From Marchantia polymorpha subsp. ruderalis (taxonomy: Eukaryota > Streptophyta > Marchantiopsida > Marchantiales > Marchantiaceae), in NCBI GenBank assembly GCA_037833965.1, contig AP031354.1, forward strand, positions 29,366,001-29,430,000: 64,000 nt of DNA, read 5' to 3'. The first letter of the stretch is position 1. Each line of letters starts with the position of its first letter. A program made the position numbers and the translations under genes. Of this stretch, positions 46,601 through 61,600 are shown piece after piece. Below the pieces are notes generated by a model that searched no databases, was not told the origin of the DNA, and saw only the letters and a list, made by a program, of their open reading frames with translations.

Positions 46601-49600
46601 TGAACCAACAGGTTGAACCAAATGTTGCAGTCATTTTCACATGTAAGAGCCCACACCGATGACACTCTTATCTTCTTCACTGAAAACTTTCGAGCTATGT
46701 AGTGTCAACGGGGTAACTCACCACATTTCGACATAAATTAAGCCAACGTGAGGGGAAGGATGGGCAAGCTGCTTCAAGGAGGCGCTGCAATGTCGACCGA
46801 ACAATTTTTATGATGCTGCAATCAATACAGCAGAGAACAAGTAAATATATGCCTCCTATGAGGCAAATAGGAATCCAGGTGACATACCCTGCTTTTCCTA
46901 TGACTAGTTCGTGATTCCTCTCAAAATACACAAATGCGCTGAACTAGTTTATGCTGGATTGGAGCTCCGATTTTTAGGGCATCCCACCTCTCATCAGTCT
47001 CGTTGTCTAGCATTGCGAAGAGATCTTCCTCGATGTGTTCTTCGACCATGGCCACCTAATTAAAGCATCCATGGGGTAAGTTAGACACATGCGATTCGGT
47101 AACAGCCGATCTCTTGTTTGATATAATGACAGGCCCTCTATACGCAGAACACAAGTACACTTCGGCTTACTTCAAGGCGGCTACTTAATATGCACCAGAT
47201 CCAGAAAATAACACTAGATCATCGTTATCAGCACAAGACGAACACAAGAGAACAAAGAAGAAACGTCTAAGATTGTTGTTGCTACAGAAAGTGAAACAAA
47301 GACACGTACAGGATCACGTTCCGAAAGATGGCGTAAAGTAGAAGCTGCTGCTTGCCGTAATGAGGGCTGCAAAAGAAATACCCAAAAAATTATCAACAGA
47401 GGAATTCATGAGAATCACATATCTCAACGAGAATCCAGGTTGTACATAGCAGGACAATGTTGTAGTAAAAGACTCGAAGTAAGGATGGAAGACCGGGACA
47501 CGAGTCCCCATGCAAAATAGTGGTGAAAACTTCGTTCCACTTGATAACAACATCCGAGCTAATTCATTAATCAGACACACCTGTCTTGATGTAAGTGTAG
47601 GCCTGAGAGTCTGCACATGAGCGTGGACTGGCAATGCTCGGGGTGCAAACAGTGCCAACTGCTGCGTAAAGAGCACGCACCTAGAAGGTCAAAAAAAGAA
47701 TCGAGGCACTTCAGTGATTCAAAAGTTCACCCTTCAGGATAGAAAATGGGCACATTTCATTGAAGAACGGCACCTCAACATTATTGCATGTCCGGCATAA
47801 TCACAGGAAGATGTTTTACAGACCGAACTATACATGGGTGACTATTCAAACAACGAATTTGAAATGTAACAAATTAATTATTATGCCTTCCACGTCTAGC
47901 ATTCTCACTAAAATGTTGATGAACTTGATCACGTAAGCAGGGCGGATGAACCCAAAAAAACACTTTAAAAAAGGATAATCTTCAGTTGCTTGTCAAACAC
48001 ATACTCAAGCTGTGCCGCTGGCTCATTTTCAGTGCTTATCTCCGCAACTAATGCCTGCCAAAAGTGCGAAATCTTGAAGTAAGTAAGCAGCTTGGGCTCT
48101 CCAGAGAGGAATTGTCTACGAAACAAAGACGAAGGAGTCTACAAGCCCTCACTCTATCAGATGCATAAATAAAACACAGAAAAGTTTTCACCTTGCACCG
48201 AGAAAATAGAGAACTTCCAGGTGACAATTCAGGGCCCAATACAGCTACAACTGCATTAACAAGTCGTCCGATGCGTTGTCCGAGCTCTGGAGCTGCATGG
48301 TCTTCAGACAGAAGAATCTCCATGGCAAGGGACAGAGTCGCCTACATACATTCAAATTGAACTAGAGAATGACATTGAAGTCCACAAAAATGGTTTTGGG
48401 ACTAAGAACAAACGAGCAATCTCAAAAAGCTCAAGTTTCCTACTCCGACAAGATTCGTTCCACAAAATAAAATTAAAGAAAAAAAAAGAAAAGTCATCGC
48501 CAACGTACAGCGGTTGTGTGAAGAAAAAGATAGCACACAAGCAAAGCCATCTCCAGAATGAGACCGCAAATTGAAAAGCAGCCACGAACGCTATCGCATT
48601 AACAATAAATTACTCAACAAAGGATCTACTAGTAGCACTAAGAACAAAATCGCCTCACCTGGACATGAGGAACATAAGACAGACCAGCAGCATCGGCTGT
48701 AAGCCACAATGCGTGAAGGGCCCAGCCATGGAGATAATCATTTGGATCTTTAGCCAAAGCACATAATGCCTGCACCGTTGCTGGCACCAACGCCGATAAT
48801 GCCATGCCCCCAACACTGCCTCAACAGACAAAAACGGTACATTAATCAAGTGTTTTATCTCAGGGCAAAGACAATTCACTATCCTGATTCTTATAAGCGG
48901 CACATCAAGGTACAAGAAAGAGAGCCTTACCTCCGGTGAACACAGCCTAGAGCTAGAGCTGTGGACCCTTTCAGTGTAGAAATGGGCGATGAAATCGTGT
49001 CGGAAACCAACGATCGGGTCTGGAGTAAGAAAACGAGAAAGTAGGAGTCAGGAATAAGACAAGAAATAGATTGAAACATAAGCCCGAGCTAACAAATAGA
49101 ACTTTTGGTCGATATTTAGCTGAACGTGCAATCGTTGGTCTCCTGTTGCTCCTCTGTAGTAAGTTACGGCTGGTCGACACTCTTCTGTACTTAAAACTCT
49201 GCTGTACTCAATGTTCACCTCAAACTTGTGATATCAATCACAAAGGGCATACTTGCCAGTTTTCTTGGTAACATCGTTTTTCGTGTCTTGGCCATCAATA
49301 ATACGTTGACAGTTGATTTCCAATTGACTTTCTTGTTGTTGACCACTCTTCTTCTAAACGAGTGAAAACAGGTGTAAAAAGACTCATGGAGCAGGCGACT
49401 AAGTCAACTTTACCAAACGTGCGGCAAAAACGTCACTTCCTAGACGTGCAAGAAATCCAAGTCCTTCGGCCGCAGCACGTCGTCCAGCGGGTGAAATTCC
49501 ATCTTCGCTCAAAATACTCTATGGCAAAGAACATAGCAGGGTTTATTGCAGATTAGAACGTAGCAACCTTCAGTAGCTTGTCCTCGTGTGCCCACTTTTC

Positions 49601-52600
49601 TGAACCTCCATCCGAGCAAGTAACCGACAAAATGATTCATATGAAGCCAACCTTCAGTAGCTTGTCCTCGTGTGCCCACTTTTCTGAACCTCCATCCGAG
49701 CAAGTAACCGACAAAATGATTCATATGAAGCCAACATCGAGAAGATAAGAAGATTATTCAAAGGAAGTATTTCTGTATAGCAATTTGGGCTTTGAGTAGC
49801 CTAAAATACCTGGAATATCTCTTGCACTTGCCTCATAGCATCAACTTCTGAACCCTGAGATCTCATACCTATGGAAGCCTTTTGAGGAGACACAGAACAA
49901 TCACAAATCAGATTCTACCATCAGCTTTGAAAAAACATTTGCATGCAGTTCGATACTTGTCAAGAAGCTCATGAAAACATTCTTATGCCCTCGGTATGTA
50001 AACTACACGTCGCAAAAGTTGAGAGTGCAAGATAAGCAATACAAACATAGATAGTATAACCGATTCAAGGGCTCTTACAATAGGAGTTTTTCCAACTTGG
50101 GAGGTGTAATAAAAAAAAAATCGAAACAACAAGAATCTAACCTTTAGACCACCCAAAAGAGCTACACATATGTTGGTGATGTTCGCGCTATGCCAACTTT
50201 GCTTCTTCCCAGCTCTGGCTGACTCAAGGATGATCTCAAGAAGCTGCAGTTTCCCTTTCTCTGTCTAGAACCACTTCAGTTGTAATTCATGGCAAAACCT
50301 CTTGCCCGGAAGGCAACAGACAGTCACAGCGATGTAGATCATAACGTTCTTCTCTGATAAGATGTATCACAAACTGGGCAAGAGTGATAACTTTGTGAAG
50401 TTCGACAAGCTCAGAAATTTGAGGTCCCTCTTCTACGATTTGGAGAGAAGCTTAAGGACAGGAAAATACCTGGGCGGCAAAAACAGTTCCAAAACATAGA
50501 AGCATCTCATCGACGAGGACGGTTGCTACTGGTAGAGGCTGAAATACCAGAGATGCTTATCAGTTTGACTGATGCGACTACATGACTACAGAATAATGGT
50601 GCGTATGTACATCATGTGTCGTTAAAGCATTACTAGGAAGACAACAACAGGGGGAATCTTAGGAACTTGAAGATAGCCAACATAAACCTCACGAGGGTCA
50701 GTGCTAAGTGTGGGATTTAGATGCAGTCTAAGTTTATATTAAAAGATACTATTTCCGTCAAGTATAGGAGGAACCAATATATACTGGTAGATACCGAACA
50801 CATCACGTACTTGTGGAAAGGCAGGTACTTCATACGCCCATACGCAAGGTAAAAGACCTTGGGCACCCCCTTCAAAAGCACGAAGTTCATCTTCAAAAGA
50901 ATCTCTGAACGTCAATAAGCACCAGAAACACGTCTTAGCATCAGATGCTTTAGCAAAATATTGTAGGCTGTATAGACGATCAGTTCACCTCAGCATATCC
51001 ATTAATAGGAAAAATCTTATAGCGTATGAGGTGCTCAAGAAACCAACAAATTTTTCCGATACCTTGAAGTGTGGTTAGTTACTTGGCTGCTCTTATTTGA
51101 GTCAAGAAGGCACTGTGCTTTAACAGCGAGAACGAGAACAGAGCCAGATATATACAGGTTATCATTCTTAAACTGCAAGGACATATTCTGGCTAAAATTT
51201 GCATGAAGATAGTAATTATTCCTCAATTTTCTTGATTTTCTTCTTCAGCCAGGAAGAGGATAAGTTTAGAGATAAACAAGGAAAACAGAACGAATTTGAA
51301 GAAATCTAATCCATCAATTGAAAAACCCGTCGAGGACAAATAATCTATCAAACCAGCGTAGCTTAAGTTGCAATAATCCTTGACTTTGACGATTGGACCT
51401 AAAAAATTCAAAAAACCGCTTCAGTAAGGCAGTGAAATCAACGCGCTATACTAGACAAAGCTACCACCACATATAATGTCAAACTTATCAAACACCCACA
51501 TATTCCCTGCCTAGAAGAATATCTTCTAGGCAGGGAAATGTCCTACGACACAGAGACCTTAACTACCGAAGAGTCTTCTCTACTTTCCCTAAATAGATAA
51601 TGTTTGACTTTAAAAACCATGTGAAACGTGAAATACCACTCTAGAAGAGCTAGAATACTAACCTTGTGTCAAAATTTACGGGCCAAGGATAGGATATAAA
51701 ACTATTTTTATATTTAACCATGAACAAATAGGTATTTTTGAATCTCGCGTGTCTACCATTTCACCATCAAGGCTCTAGTTATTACATAATATCTATATCT
51801 ATATATATCTATAGATATAGATATAAAGTTTTATTATCTTCAATAAAAAAAAAAATTTTAAAAAAATCGCTTAGAGATGAACTATCTTGACAGAAAAAAT
51901 AGGGTTTATAACAACTCCTCAGAAAGTAGTTCCTAATGCACAAAAAATCATTACAAATTCAACAGGATTTTTTGAAAACAAAGTTGGTGATGTACTAATA
52001 TAAGCTTGAATATAAGGATATATTTCGTTATTTTTTATTTGTTGAAATCAGTTTAATAAATTTTAAATAATAATAAGTGAAACTACACTTATAATTAATG
52101 CACTTACGACCTATTCATGCACTTAGATAAATCTAGAATCTGTTGTTCCTTTAATTCTTTCATAAATCTCACAGATAACACTCTTGCTCAGATAAAATCA
52201 ATTGAACAACATTATGAACCGACGTCATTGTTTAGCAAAACCACTCCCATAGAGGTTGCAAGATCATTGATGGTGAGGAAACTGTTTGGCAAAACCACTC
52301 CCATAGAGGTTGCAAGATGATTGATGGTGAGGAAATTGTTTGGCAAAACCACTCCCATAGAGGTTGCAAGATAATTGATGGTGAGGAAACTGTTTGGCAG
52401 AACCAATCCCATAGAGGATGCAAGATAATTGATGGTGAGGAAACTGTTTGGCAAAAAACCACTCCCTCACCAACAACGACTGCTTAGTGCCCCGTCGTTG
52501 TGGGTGAAGGAGCTGGTGAAATACAATCTGTTGCGAATCCTTTACATACACCAAACATGCATTGACCGCTAAGCTTATGGCTTTTTTCCCCATTTGAAGA

Positions 52601-55600
52601 CGACAGCAACGAAATAGTCCCTTGAAAGCATGACGCATAATGGAAACGACGTGATTCACGTCGTTTCCAATAACCAATTTTTCTTGATTTTCTTCTTCAG
52701 CCAGGAAGAGGATAAGTTTAGAGAGAAACAAGGAAAACAGAACGAATTTGAAGAAATCTAATCCATCAATTGACAAAAACGTCGAGGACAAATAATCTAT
52801 CAAACCAGCGAGCTTAAGTTGCAATAATCCTTGACTTTGACGATTGAACCTAAAAAATTCAAAAAACCGCTTCAGTAAGGCAGTGAAATCAGCGCGCTAT
52901 ACTAGACAAAGCTACCACCACATATAATGTCAAACTTAAAAGGAAAACTTCCAGTAAAAAAGAAAAACAGAAACTATGTTTGACTTTAACATAGACTAGT
53001 CACAACTGACAGATGTTTCCTTTGTCTACTGGAAAAGTCGTAGAGCATAACCTTCCTGGTATCCAGGGTCCAAGTGATGCATCTCTGCTGTCAAGTAGCT
53101 GCCTCAAACACGAACTTGCACCGCATGATGCGGCATCTCTGTGAAGAAACTCAACGTTAGTATGAATTAAACATCAAATGCATCAAGACATCATTGGAAA
53201 CGCCTCAACTATCTGCTACGGGAATGAAACTAAGGGTTATGACAGGACGGACCTGAAAGGTGCGGTGCAAATTCCCATAAGCGCTGGATGATCATCTTTG
53301 TAAGAGAAAGGGTCAGGTAACGCTTGAAAAGCTCTCAAAGTTCGTATTGTGAAAAGATTGACTGCAGGTTTAAGTGCAGCAGGTGCTTGTTGCAACGCAG
53401 AAGAAGTCAAGTAGGCCAGTGCTCTGAAATCATTATATTAAAATACAAGATTAATCACCACTTCAGAAAGTTGCAGGGATCAACAGCTAGAAATTTTAAC
53501 GTGGTCCTTACTGAGACCACAGGGATGAACAATAATTCTAGAGCGGACACCTTCCCACTACATCATAGAAAGGATCTTCCATAAAACTTCCACCAAATGG
53601 TCTCCTCGTTCGGCAGGCTTTAAAATATAAATACATCTTCGTCACTTAGCTCAACAAGCGAATTTCAAACTTAACCATTACATGGATTGAAACGTACCCG
53701 CTAAGGTAGCCGATAATAGGCTGAAGTAAAATTCCTTCTTCGGTAACAGACATATTGGGAAACACAAAACTCTTCACAAACGCAGCGAGAGCCTCCACTG
53801 CCGCTGACCAACCACTGCATACACTCCAGTCAGCCAACGCATGCTTCTGATCTAAAAGACGACTTCATGTAATGAATTGACTTGCATTCATGTCCAACAT
53901 ATGGATTGAAAGAGTATGCCTTCTTGCCAGACAAATCCTTGAAGACCTTTCAGTAATCACAGTAAGAAAGGGTCGAACATCATGCTGTAATTTACTTGCT
54001 CAAGTCCGAAGGACGATATGGATACGAAGTTAAACGAAGACCAATACGAAAAATCCCCAAGTGATTCCAGCATGTTTAAACATACCTCAGGTGCACTCCA
54101 AGCATGCTTTCAGCTTTCTTCAGGTGATCTTCGACGTTACCTCCGAATTCATTGGACCATAGGACCAATATTTCCAGCTTCCGCTCCTCCAATTCCTGCT
54201 TGAAGAGACAAAGGTGACTATTTGCAACTAAAAACGGACGTAACAACAGGTATACGGTTCTTACGAAGGATGGAGGCATCGTAAGGATGAATCATACAAC
54301 GTAACTACTTTACTCTATAGTGGTAGTATACCTCCTTCGGCATCGATGAGAGTATGGAGGCAATAAGCATCCAGCCAGCTTCCTTCTCCGCACCCATGGA
54401 CGACGGATTTCCATTGTCCTGAGATACCATCAACTTTGCCACATCCCATACAGACTGTGGGAGCCTATATACACCAGCACATACGACCAAGATTAAACGG
54501 ATCCCGAATTTCTTTTAAAAAGCTAGCTTTTAAGATATGTACCTATAATTATCGTACCATTTCAACTTCAATTAGTTTGCCTTAGTTTCGACAGATGAGT
54601 TGGCAACACGGGCTTCCGAGCAATGCTTTTATAGCCGTAGAAAAGTCTGAAAATACTTCGACTCTGAGCCAGGATACAATTGGTCTTCGTACCATGCTTC
54701 AGTCCATAGCTTACTACAACACTTATCAGACTTGTCTAAGAAGGCCAGATCCCATGCATTCACACAGTCTAAGTGTAACACCGAATTTGATTGAAGCCTT
54801 CTTTGAGAGACCTCTACATTCAACATAACACGATCCATCGTATGAGAACTCTACATACCATAACTTCAAGCGCAAGGTAAAACCACTCCTTGGCACGCAT
54901 ATCATCACTGCCATAAACCTCAAGGGTTGGCTGTTCAGCCTCTCGAATGTGATCACACTAAGAGTGTCCACATTGACTAGTCTCAGAAACACATACTAAA
55001 GAGCAAAAGGAAAAACCCGACTTTCATTTGGGAAGAGAAAGTGTTTTGAGTGGTCACATCATCACTAATTGTGTTTAAATAATCACTTTCAGTGAAAAAA
55101 TTACCTTGAGGGAACACCAAGGACCAGCTTTGGAACTGCAGTAATAAGTGCAGCTAGCATGGCTGCTTGTCCATGCAGCGAATCCAATTCAAGCTTCAGC
55201 CGATCACCCTGCAGCAGCTCCCGACAATAGAAATGTCTGATTGTCCCTACATTCAAGTGCCACACATCCAATTGGGGCACCAAAAAGCACCATCTATTCT
55301 CCTCTATATTCTCAGTACTACAACAAAACGCTTATGGAGAGATAATCTGTTACAAGTGGACTATGAGCATATTTCTTATTTAATGAACCTTCTTGGTTTT
55401 ACATCTCAGACCCTGCATCTGTATGGGTAACTCATCGATTACAAAGTGGTGAATCGTCAGAAAAGACATTGATCTAAGCAGACTCCGTTTCTGAACATGT
55501 ACGCTTTAAATTAATTAAGACGTGGAGAGGATGAGGTTCTTGCAAACAATGTTCCATGATTTTATAAATACTTTGGTCGTAAAGTCCGGTCTTGTATCAT

Positions 55601-58600
55601 GGACATACCTTCTCAACGGAAACTGTTTCACGTAGTGCTCGTAGAGTTGTCAGCCCACACGACAAAAGATTATTAGCACTGCTTGCATCCACTTCGGCGA
55701 GTGCCCGGAGTGCTAGAGCTGCTTCTACTCGGACCTGCAAATTGAACCGCAGAATTCAACTTCATGAGGATGTCGGCAGTAAAGTATGGGTAGCGTTACA
55801 TATTCTCTTACCTACAAAATAAGTTCTTGAGACGTAATAACAATCCTTGCTTCTTCGAGCTGTATACAGTCATGCGGGAGATGTGCTGTCTAGTTTACAC
55901 CAATATGCAAAGAGTGACTGCGGGTAATATGCAGTGCGGCAATCAATGATGGATGAAATTCTGCATATACAGCAGAAAGATCACATATAGAAGAGATGAG
56001 AGTATTCATCGAGAGCCAGACTGTTTAATAAACATACCGCCATTGAAGAGTTGGAAAGCATGCCAACCAAAGAGTTATCTAGAGTCTCGCGACTGGCAAC
56101 GGAAACCTGAAAACAGTCGAAACACGTTCGCATAAGTCTAGACTCATAAAGGGCTCACAGAAGGTTTCCATTTCAAAAAAATTGATCAAATAGTCTGTTA
56201 CTGTTGGCACCGTGGGATCTATGTTCAGGCTTTGCATAACAGTTGACTACTAATTATACAAATTGCAATGTAGTTGTTTTAAGTCTCTCTTCTCATTTTT
56301 CCAGTCACACTAGAGTGCATTAAAATTTAAACCGGAATTGCTTCAAAACATACGGCAACAGGCAAAGAGCCAATGCCGCCGTGTTTTCCTCACCTCTCCT
56401 AGCGTAGACAAAAGATGTGCCAGCGACCTCAAAATGACCACGAGCATTCCGGAGTTTATCTCAGGTGTAGACAGCTGTGCAAGAGTACAGCACATGACAG
56501 ATGTAGAATTTTTGAGTAACAAGTGAGAATTACTTATATTGCGTAATGGAAGGATCGACCCAACGTTGCTCTTTCAGTCTCAGGCCCGTAAAGTGAGAAA
56601 TGTAAAAAGCAGACAGAATAGCAATCAAGAAGCTCCTCCAGGTACAGATGAAACGATCCCGTACAGTTGGAAACCAAGAACACGTGAAAGAATCGAGGAT
56701 GAGGCAGTCACTAACCTGCTTGATGAGGTGATCTGTCAAGCCTTTCTGTGCTGGTTCTCCCATTTGTTCAATTATTCCAACTCGAAGACAGAATAATACA
56801 CAAGCCTGCGTCCAACCGACGACGACCCACACATTGTAAGAAACCTTCGTAAACAACCAGGGGGTTAAGTAGGATAAGGAAATGAACCAGATGAGAAACT
56901 TTTCGAGTGAAATTATCCGCCGGGTTGAAGGAGTATTTGGACCAAACGTAGCCTGGATTATCAGAAGACGAGTGCTTCTTCTGACTCAAGATAAAGATAC
57001 TCAATGATGTCAAACGTTCTACCTACGGGCATTTGCACACAAATTTTGATAGTGACCCGCACTAGAGACAAGCGTCACTAGTGCGGAAATAACTCGTGAT
57101 GTGGTAGATGCATGCTTGACAAGGGCATCAAGTCCTAATTCATCGATCCACTTTGATACTGCAAAATCATGTGAAGAGGAAACCGACGAGAGAATAGATA
57201 TCTGTGTGTTTCAGCTCTCATGACACTTAAGTTTCGGGCCACCATAAAGGTTTCTTGTACCTGCGCATGGGTGTCTGAACTGAGAGTAAGCATTTTGATT
57301 GCCTCCATTGCGAATTCCTGAAGCTCAACATCATTGTGCATGTAATTCAAGCGCATACCCTGCAGTTACATGATGACAGTAAATATAGACAGTAAATAGC
57401 AAATGTGTGCAGGAAAGATCTATGTAATCTGTAGAAACTGCAGATTCTAGGCTCGCCGGGCAGACTAAGGAGACAAACCGAGACAAACCGCAAACCGCAA
57501 GAAAGTGATGAACAACGTCGACTGCAGAAACAAGTGCACTAATTTACGACCAACGACAAACCAGACCAAAACAAAAATGTAAATCGATGGTACCTGCAGA
57601 AAGGCCACCCAGGCCATAGTAAGACCAACTCGTATTTCTTTGTAGTTTTGACCTGATGCTGTGGAATTGAGATCCAAGAATTGAGAACAATATCACGATA
57701 TTGCATTCACAAGGTGATATATGCCTTAAAAACACCTTTAACCTACGGATTCAGAAGAGGGTTATAGGCTGTAGTCCTAATTCTGGACTACTTTAGCTGG
57801 CGTCTTTGAGTAAGAATCAATCACTTAACCGATAGATGCTTCATGAGCAACATACCTTTCACAAAGGGGGTTACCAAATGCTTCTGCACCCCTCCATCTA
57901 TTGTTTTCAACGGAGGAGATGGGCCTCGACCCTTTGGCTGAGCCTGCGAGCGCCGCAAGATGTTCAGTATCCAACTTAACGATTAAAAAAACTTAAAAGC
58001 TATGCCCCTGTGCGAAGGATGACCAAAAAGTAAGAAAAAATTATTCAATAATAGTCGGCACATAGTCTTTCGTTCTCAAAATGAGGGCCGGATGAACACT
58101 TCAAAAAATTATGCAAATAAAAATAAAAAATCTCACAAAAGAAAAAGAGACGCACAGAAAGACATATTCCAGGACATAAAAGCTCGATGCTGATAAGCCT
58201 AACTTACTAGTCTTGAAGAAGCTTGGGGCTAGCCTCAAAGGGTACTATAATGCTAGCACTTGATTTAAAGTAGTGTTCAACCATAGAGACGAAGCCACGT
58301 GACGAGGACGTAAGAAGCATACAGATGGTCAAGAACTTAAAGCAGAAAAGGACACGGAATTTACAATGCATGCACGTAAAGTAGACGAAAGTACTCATGT
58401 GGATACAAGAGCCAGACATGCAAAGAAGTCCCTCTTATATCCACCACGGTGGCAGCTGATTCAGCAACATTGCCTATTCTATCCTCGGATTTTCAGTTCA
58501 TGATATAAGTAAGTCTGTGTTACTACCAGTATATTAACTTTTTGTTTCAATCCGCACATTACAAAGGTCTACCACTCTATGATCACTAGACTTCCACTAG

Positions 58601-61600
58601 TTTAAAGCTAGAATAAGCAGGCAGTTGATTTTACCTTCAGAAAGCTATTCTGCTCACTGAAGCTGAAGGAAACAAGAAAACGTCAAAGGCGAAACGAAAG
58701 TCTTAAAAGTATTAGTAGTTTTAGTATAAAGTATTACCTGTGATTGAGGATTGAGGCCTAGAGCGAGCAAAGCACCAAGAGCTGCTGCAAATCCGTCTCT
58801 GACAGGCTGGGCAGAGTCCTCTAATGCCTGGCATGCCCCAAAGACTTTTAGAACGCATGAAATGAAAGCACAAACTTTTCATCAAACTACAAAACTTTGC
58901 AGTAATTGTTTTGCCAAGATTTCGCTTTCATTCTGCTGTTCAGCTCAAAATTCTTGGATAAGCAAATACTACGGGATATCTGATCTACTATTCCCATATG
59001 GTGAACTCGGAACTGACGAACAATGTGGGCAAAAAAGGTCTAGCAACGACACCACACGTGTCATACCTTCAAGCAAACTGTCGCACAATTCTCGAGGCCC
59101 CCAACACCTAACCCTTGTCCTCCTGCAACTGCAAATGCTCGTAGACAGCCCGCTGCTGCAGCTCTCACAACAGCAGACTTGTCTGTTGCTCCGAGCTTCA
59201 TAATTATCCTCAGTGCTTCTGTATAGGCAGTGACTGCTCCCCCGCCACCCGAGCCTTCCAGAGCATCCTGTAACAACTCAAGGGCCGCTTGACGTACACC
59301 AACCTGAAAAAGGAGGAAACCTCGTTGGTCTTTTACCAGCAATTCATCCGGGGTGTGCTGGTCGTAGGAGCTATGTGAAAGGAGCACAAGTCGGAACCTA
59401 GTATGCGCCCTTGGGATCATCAAGATTGTGAGAGTCGAGAACTGATAAAGTGGAAAATAAGTACGGAGCACAATACCTCCGAATATCTCATCAGCTTAGC
59501 GACAATGCTGCTGGTCTCCACTAAACCTGAAGAGATCCTTTGGCCAAATGCTCTCAAAAGCGCTCCCAAACACTGCGCAACTCCTGCGTGAGCCACAGAC
59601 GATCACCACTGACTCAGCATGCAGTATAGTCGTTGCAAAGTATAATATCGGATAGGAACGCTGCACTTTGTTAAGATTATATTGCTTGTTTTTATTGTTT
59701 TATTACGACAACATCGATCGCATCCACTTGGTCTCTCGACGAAGAGAAGCAAATAATCTACTGCGAGATCAACTATTGAATACATGAAGAACGGAATTGG
59801 TACAATTCTATGTGCAAGTTGAAGCTGACATTAACGACTTGAGGCACAGATATCGCGGTGGCGAGATAAGCACGAATGACAATGACACAGATACAATACC
59901 ATACATTCTACAATTGCATCAAAATTCAAACTTGAGCAGATCTGTAAAAGGCTCTGAAGAGAACGAAAGATAAAGTTGGATGCTCAACCCTATGCGAAGC
60001 TGAGAATTAAGCATCCAACTTAATCCTGAGTATTGAGCGCCTGTTTGAGAAGCTAACAGGTGTCCTTTGTTACAAACACACCAAAAGTTGAACAACTCAA
60101 AGAGTTTACGGTGACATCACGTCATCCGTGCTGATCTAAGACAAGACATAGTGTCTTCTAATATATGAAGTAATATGTTCGCAGAAGAGATATAAGAATT
60201 CAGTTTCAAAGACATGGGGAATAACCTGCAATATTCAAAACGGAAACTTCCTTCCGAGCAAAGAACCTGAGGAACCATAAGGGTTTGAGTTGTTACCTAT
60301 GCATGACGCAGGCTCTGATTTTTTGTCCATTTTGTCGGATAACCAGCCTTGAAGACTCCCGGCCCGAGAGTAAATGGAAATGTTATCTCCTTTTTCTATC
60401 AGACTAACCATTGCAGTGGAGGCAAGACGCCTCACTGGTGGACGGACACCAAGTACTAACAAAGCCTGTAGCGCATCCTCACACTTTCTTTGACAGCGTA
60501 GGATAGAATCCTGCACGAGAGGTAAGCGATTGTAGTGTGTAAGATTGTCGTCACTTTCCTCACCCAATAGTGATCACTGCTCTCATTCTTTCAAGCCCAC
60601 GTTACAGAGAAATTTATTTTAGAACAAAAACTAGATAATGGGGATACGAAGCTAAAGTGAATATATTGTATTTTATGGGAGTTTGATATACTGGTACTTT
60701 AAGAATTCTAGCTACCAACAAACGGGATAGGTCAAGTGCATCTTGCTATTATAACACTACTTGCACAGAACAAGAAGTCCTGAAGAAAACTTTGGTTCTT
60801 ATGTAAAGACTTGGGCTTCACCGATGTTTTCTAACGACAACTTAAAAACAACAGCAAAGTTACTGACCAAATTCGGGAGCTAATGGAAAGCAGATATGCT
60901 TCCAAAGAGCCAACATAAACTTTTTTAACACAGCATTATACTGGCAACAAGCTCCAAGTGAGCCGCAAAACCAGGTGATTAACGAGTAAATTGCGTCGTT
61001 AGTAATAACCACTTGACCTACTTAACTTCATGTAAAGTTCAGCTAGAGAGTTATGAGGTGTTCATCACAGAAGTACAATCAAGTCTGTTCTTCATTTCCT
61101 ACAAATTAGAGTATGGCTAGTGCAATGTACCTATTACTCGATCTCCTAAAGCCATAAATTGGCAGCAAAATACAATGTGAGCATTCGTTCGGCACTGAGA
61201 ACGAATGCTCACATCGATCTTTTCAGTAATGAGCTCGATCATCGGAGAATTTGGTGGGCATAAAAGCCCACCTTACCACCTGATTGGGAAGCGCTCATAA
61301 TAGTGCCATTACACCTCACTATCGTGATAGGCCAGCAAATGATAGCGTTCATCAACCAAAGATAAACACTATCGTTATCAACTTACTGCCCTGTCGTATC
61401 GCCTGCGAGAACTGCTGGCAAAACTGTGGTTTACTTCTAGAGATATCACTGTACATTACACCTAGCTCGTTCAATTTCCAAATTCAAAATGGAGAAATAT
61501 TCTACAAAATTCAAATTTTTTCACCCTCGCTTACAAACTTCTCCGGGCATTTCAAAAGCCGCTCATTGTTACAGCCGATGGCTACAGATTCTAGTCTCAT

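Noticed and set aside
52227..52457. Regular repeats resembling a CRISPR array
   Set aside because: Units are contiguous 54-bp copies without unique spacers, in plant nuclear DNA; it is a minisatellite.
52264..52824. 186-aa minus-strand frame in intron 18
   Set aside because: It arises from the 54-bp repeat, which keeps a frame open, joined to the 264-bp direct repeat. No family match, and it lies between recognised exons 18 and 19.
51224..52938. 264-bp direct repeats as LTRs of a small retroelement
   Set aside because: No TG/CA ends, primer-binding site, purine tract or target duplication, and plastid DNA lies inside.
57038..57140. Open minus-strand stretch WIDELGLDALVKHAS as an extra SWEETIE exon
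   Set aside because: Exon 8 joins exon 9 (ACVLFCLRVGIIEQM) directly in frame in line with the family; this stretch would need an unusual acceptor and adds unmatched residues.
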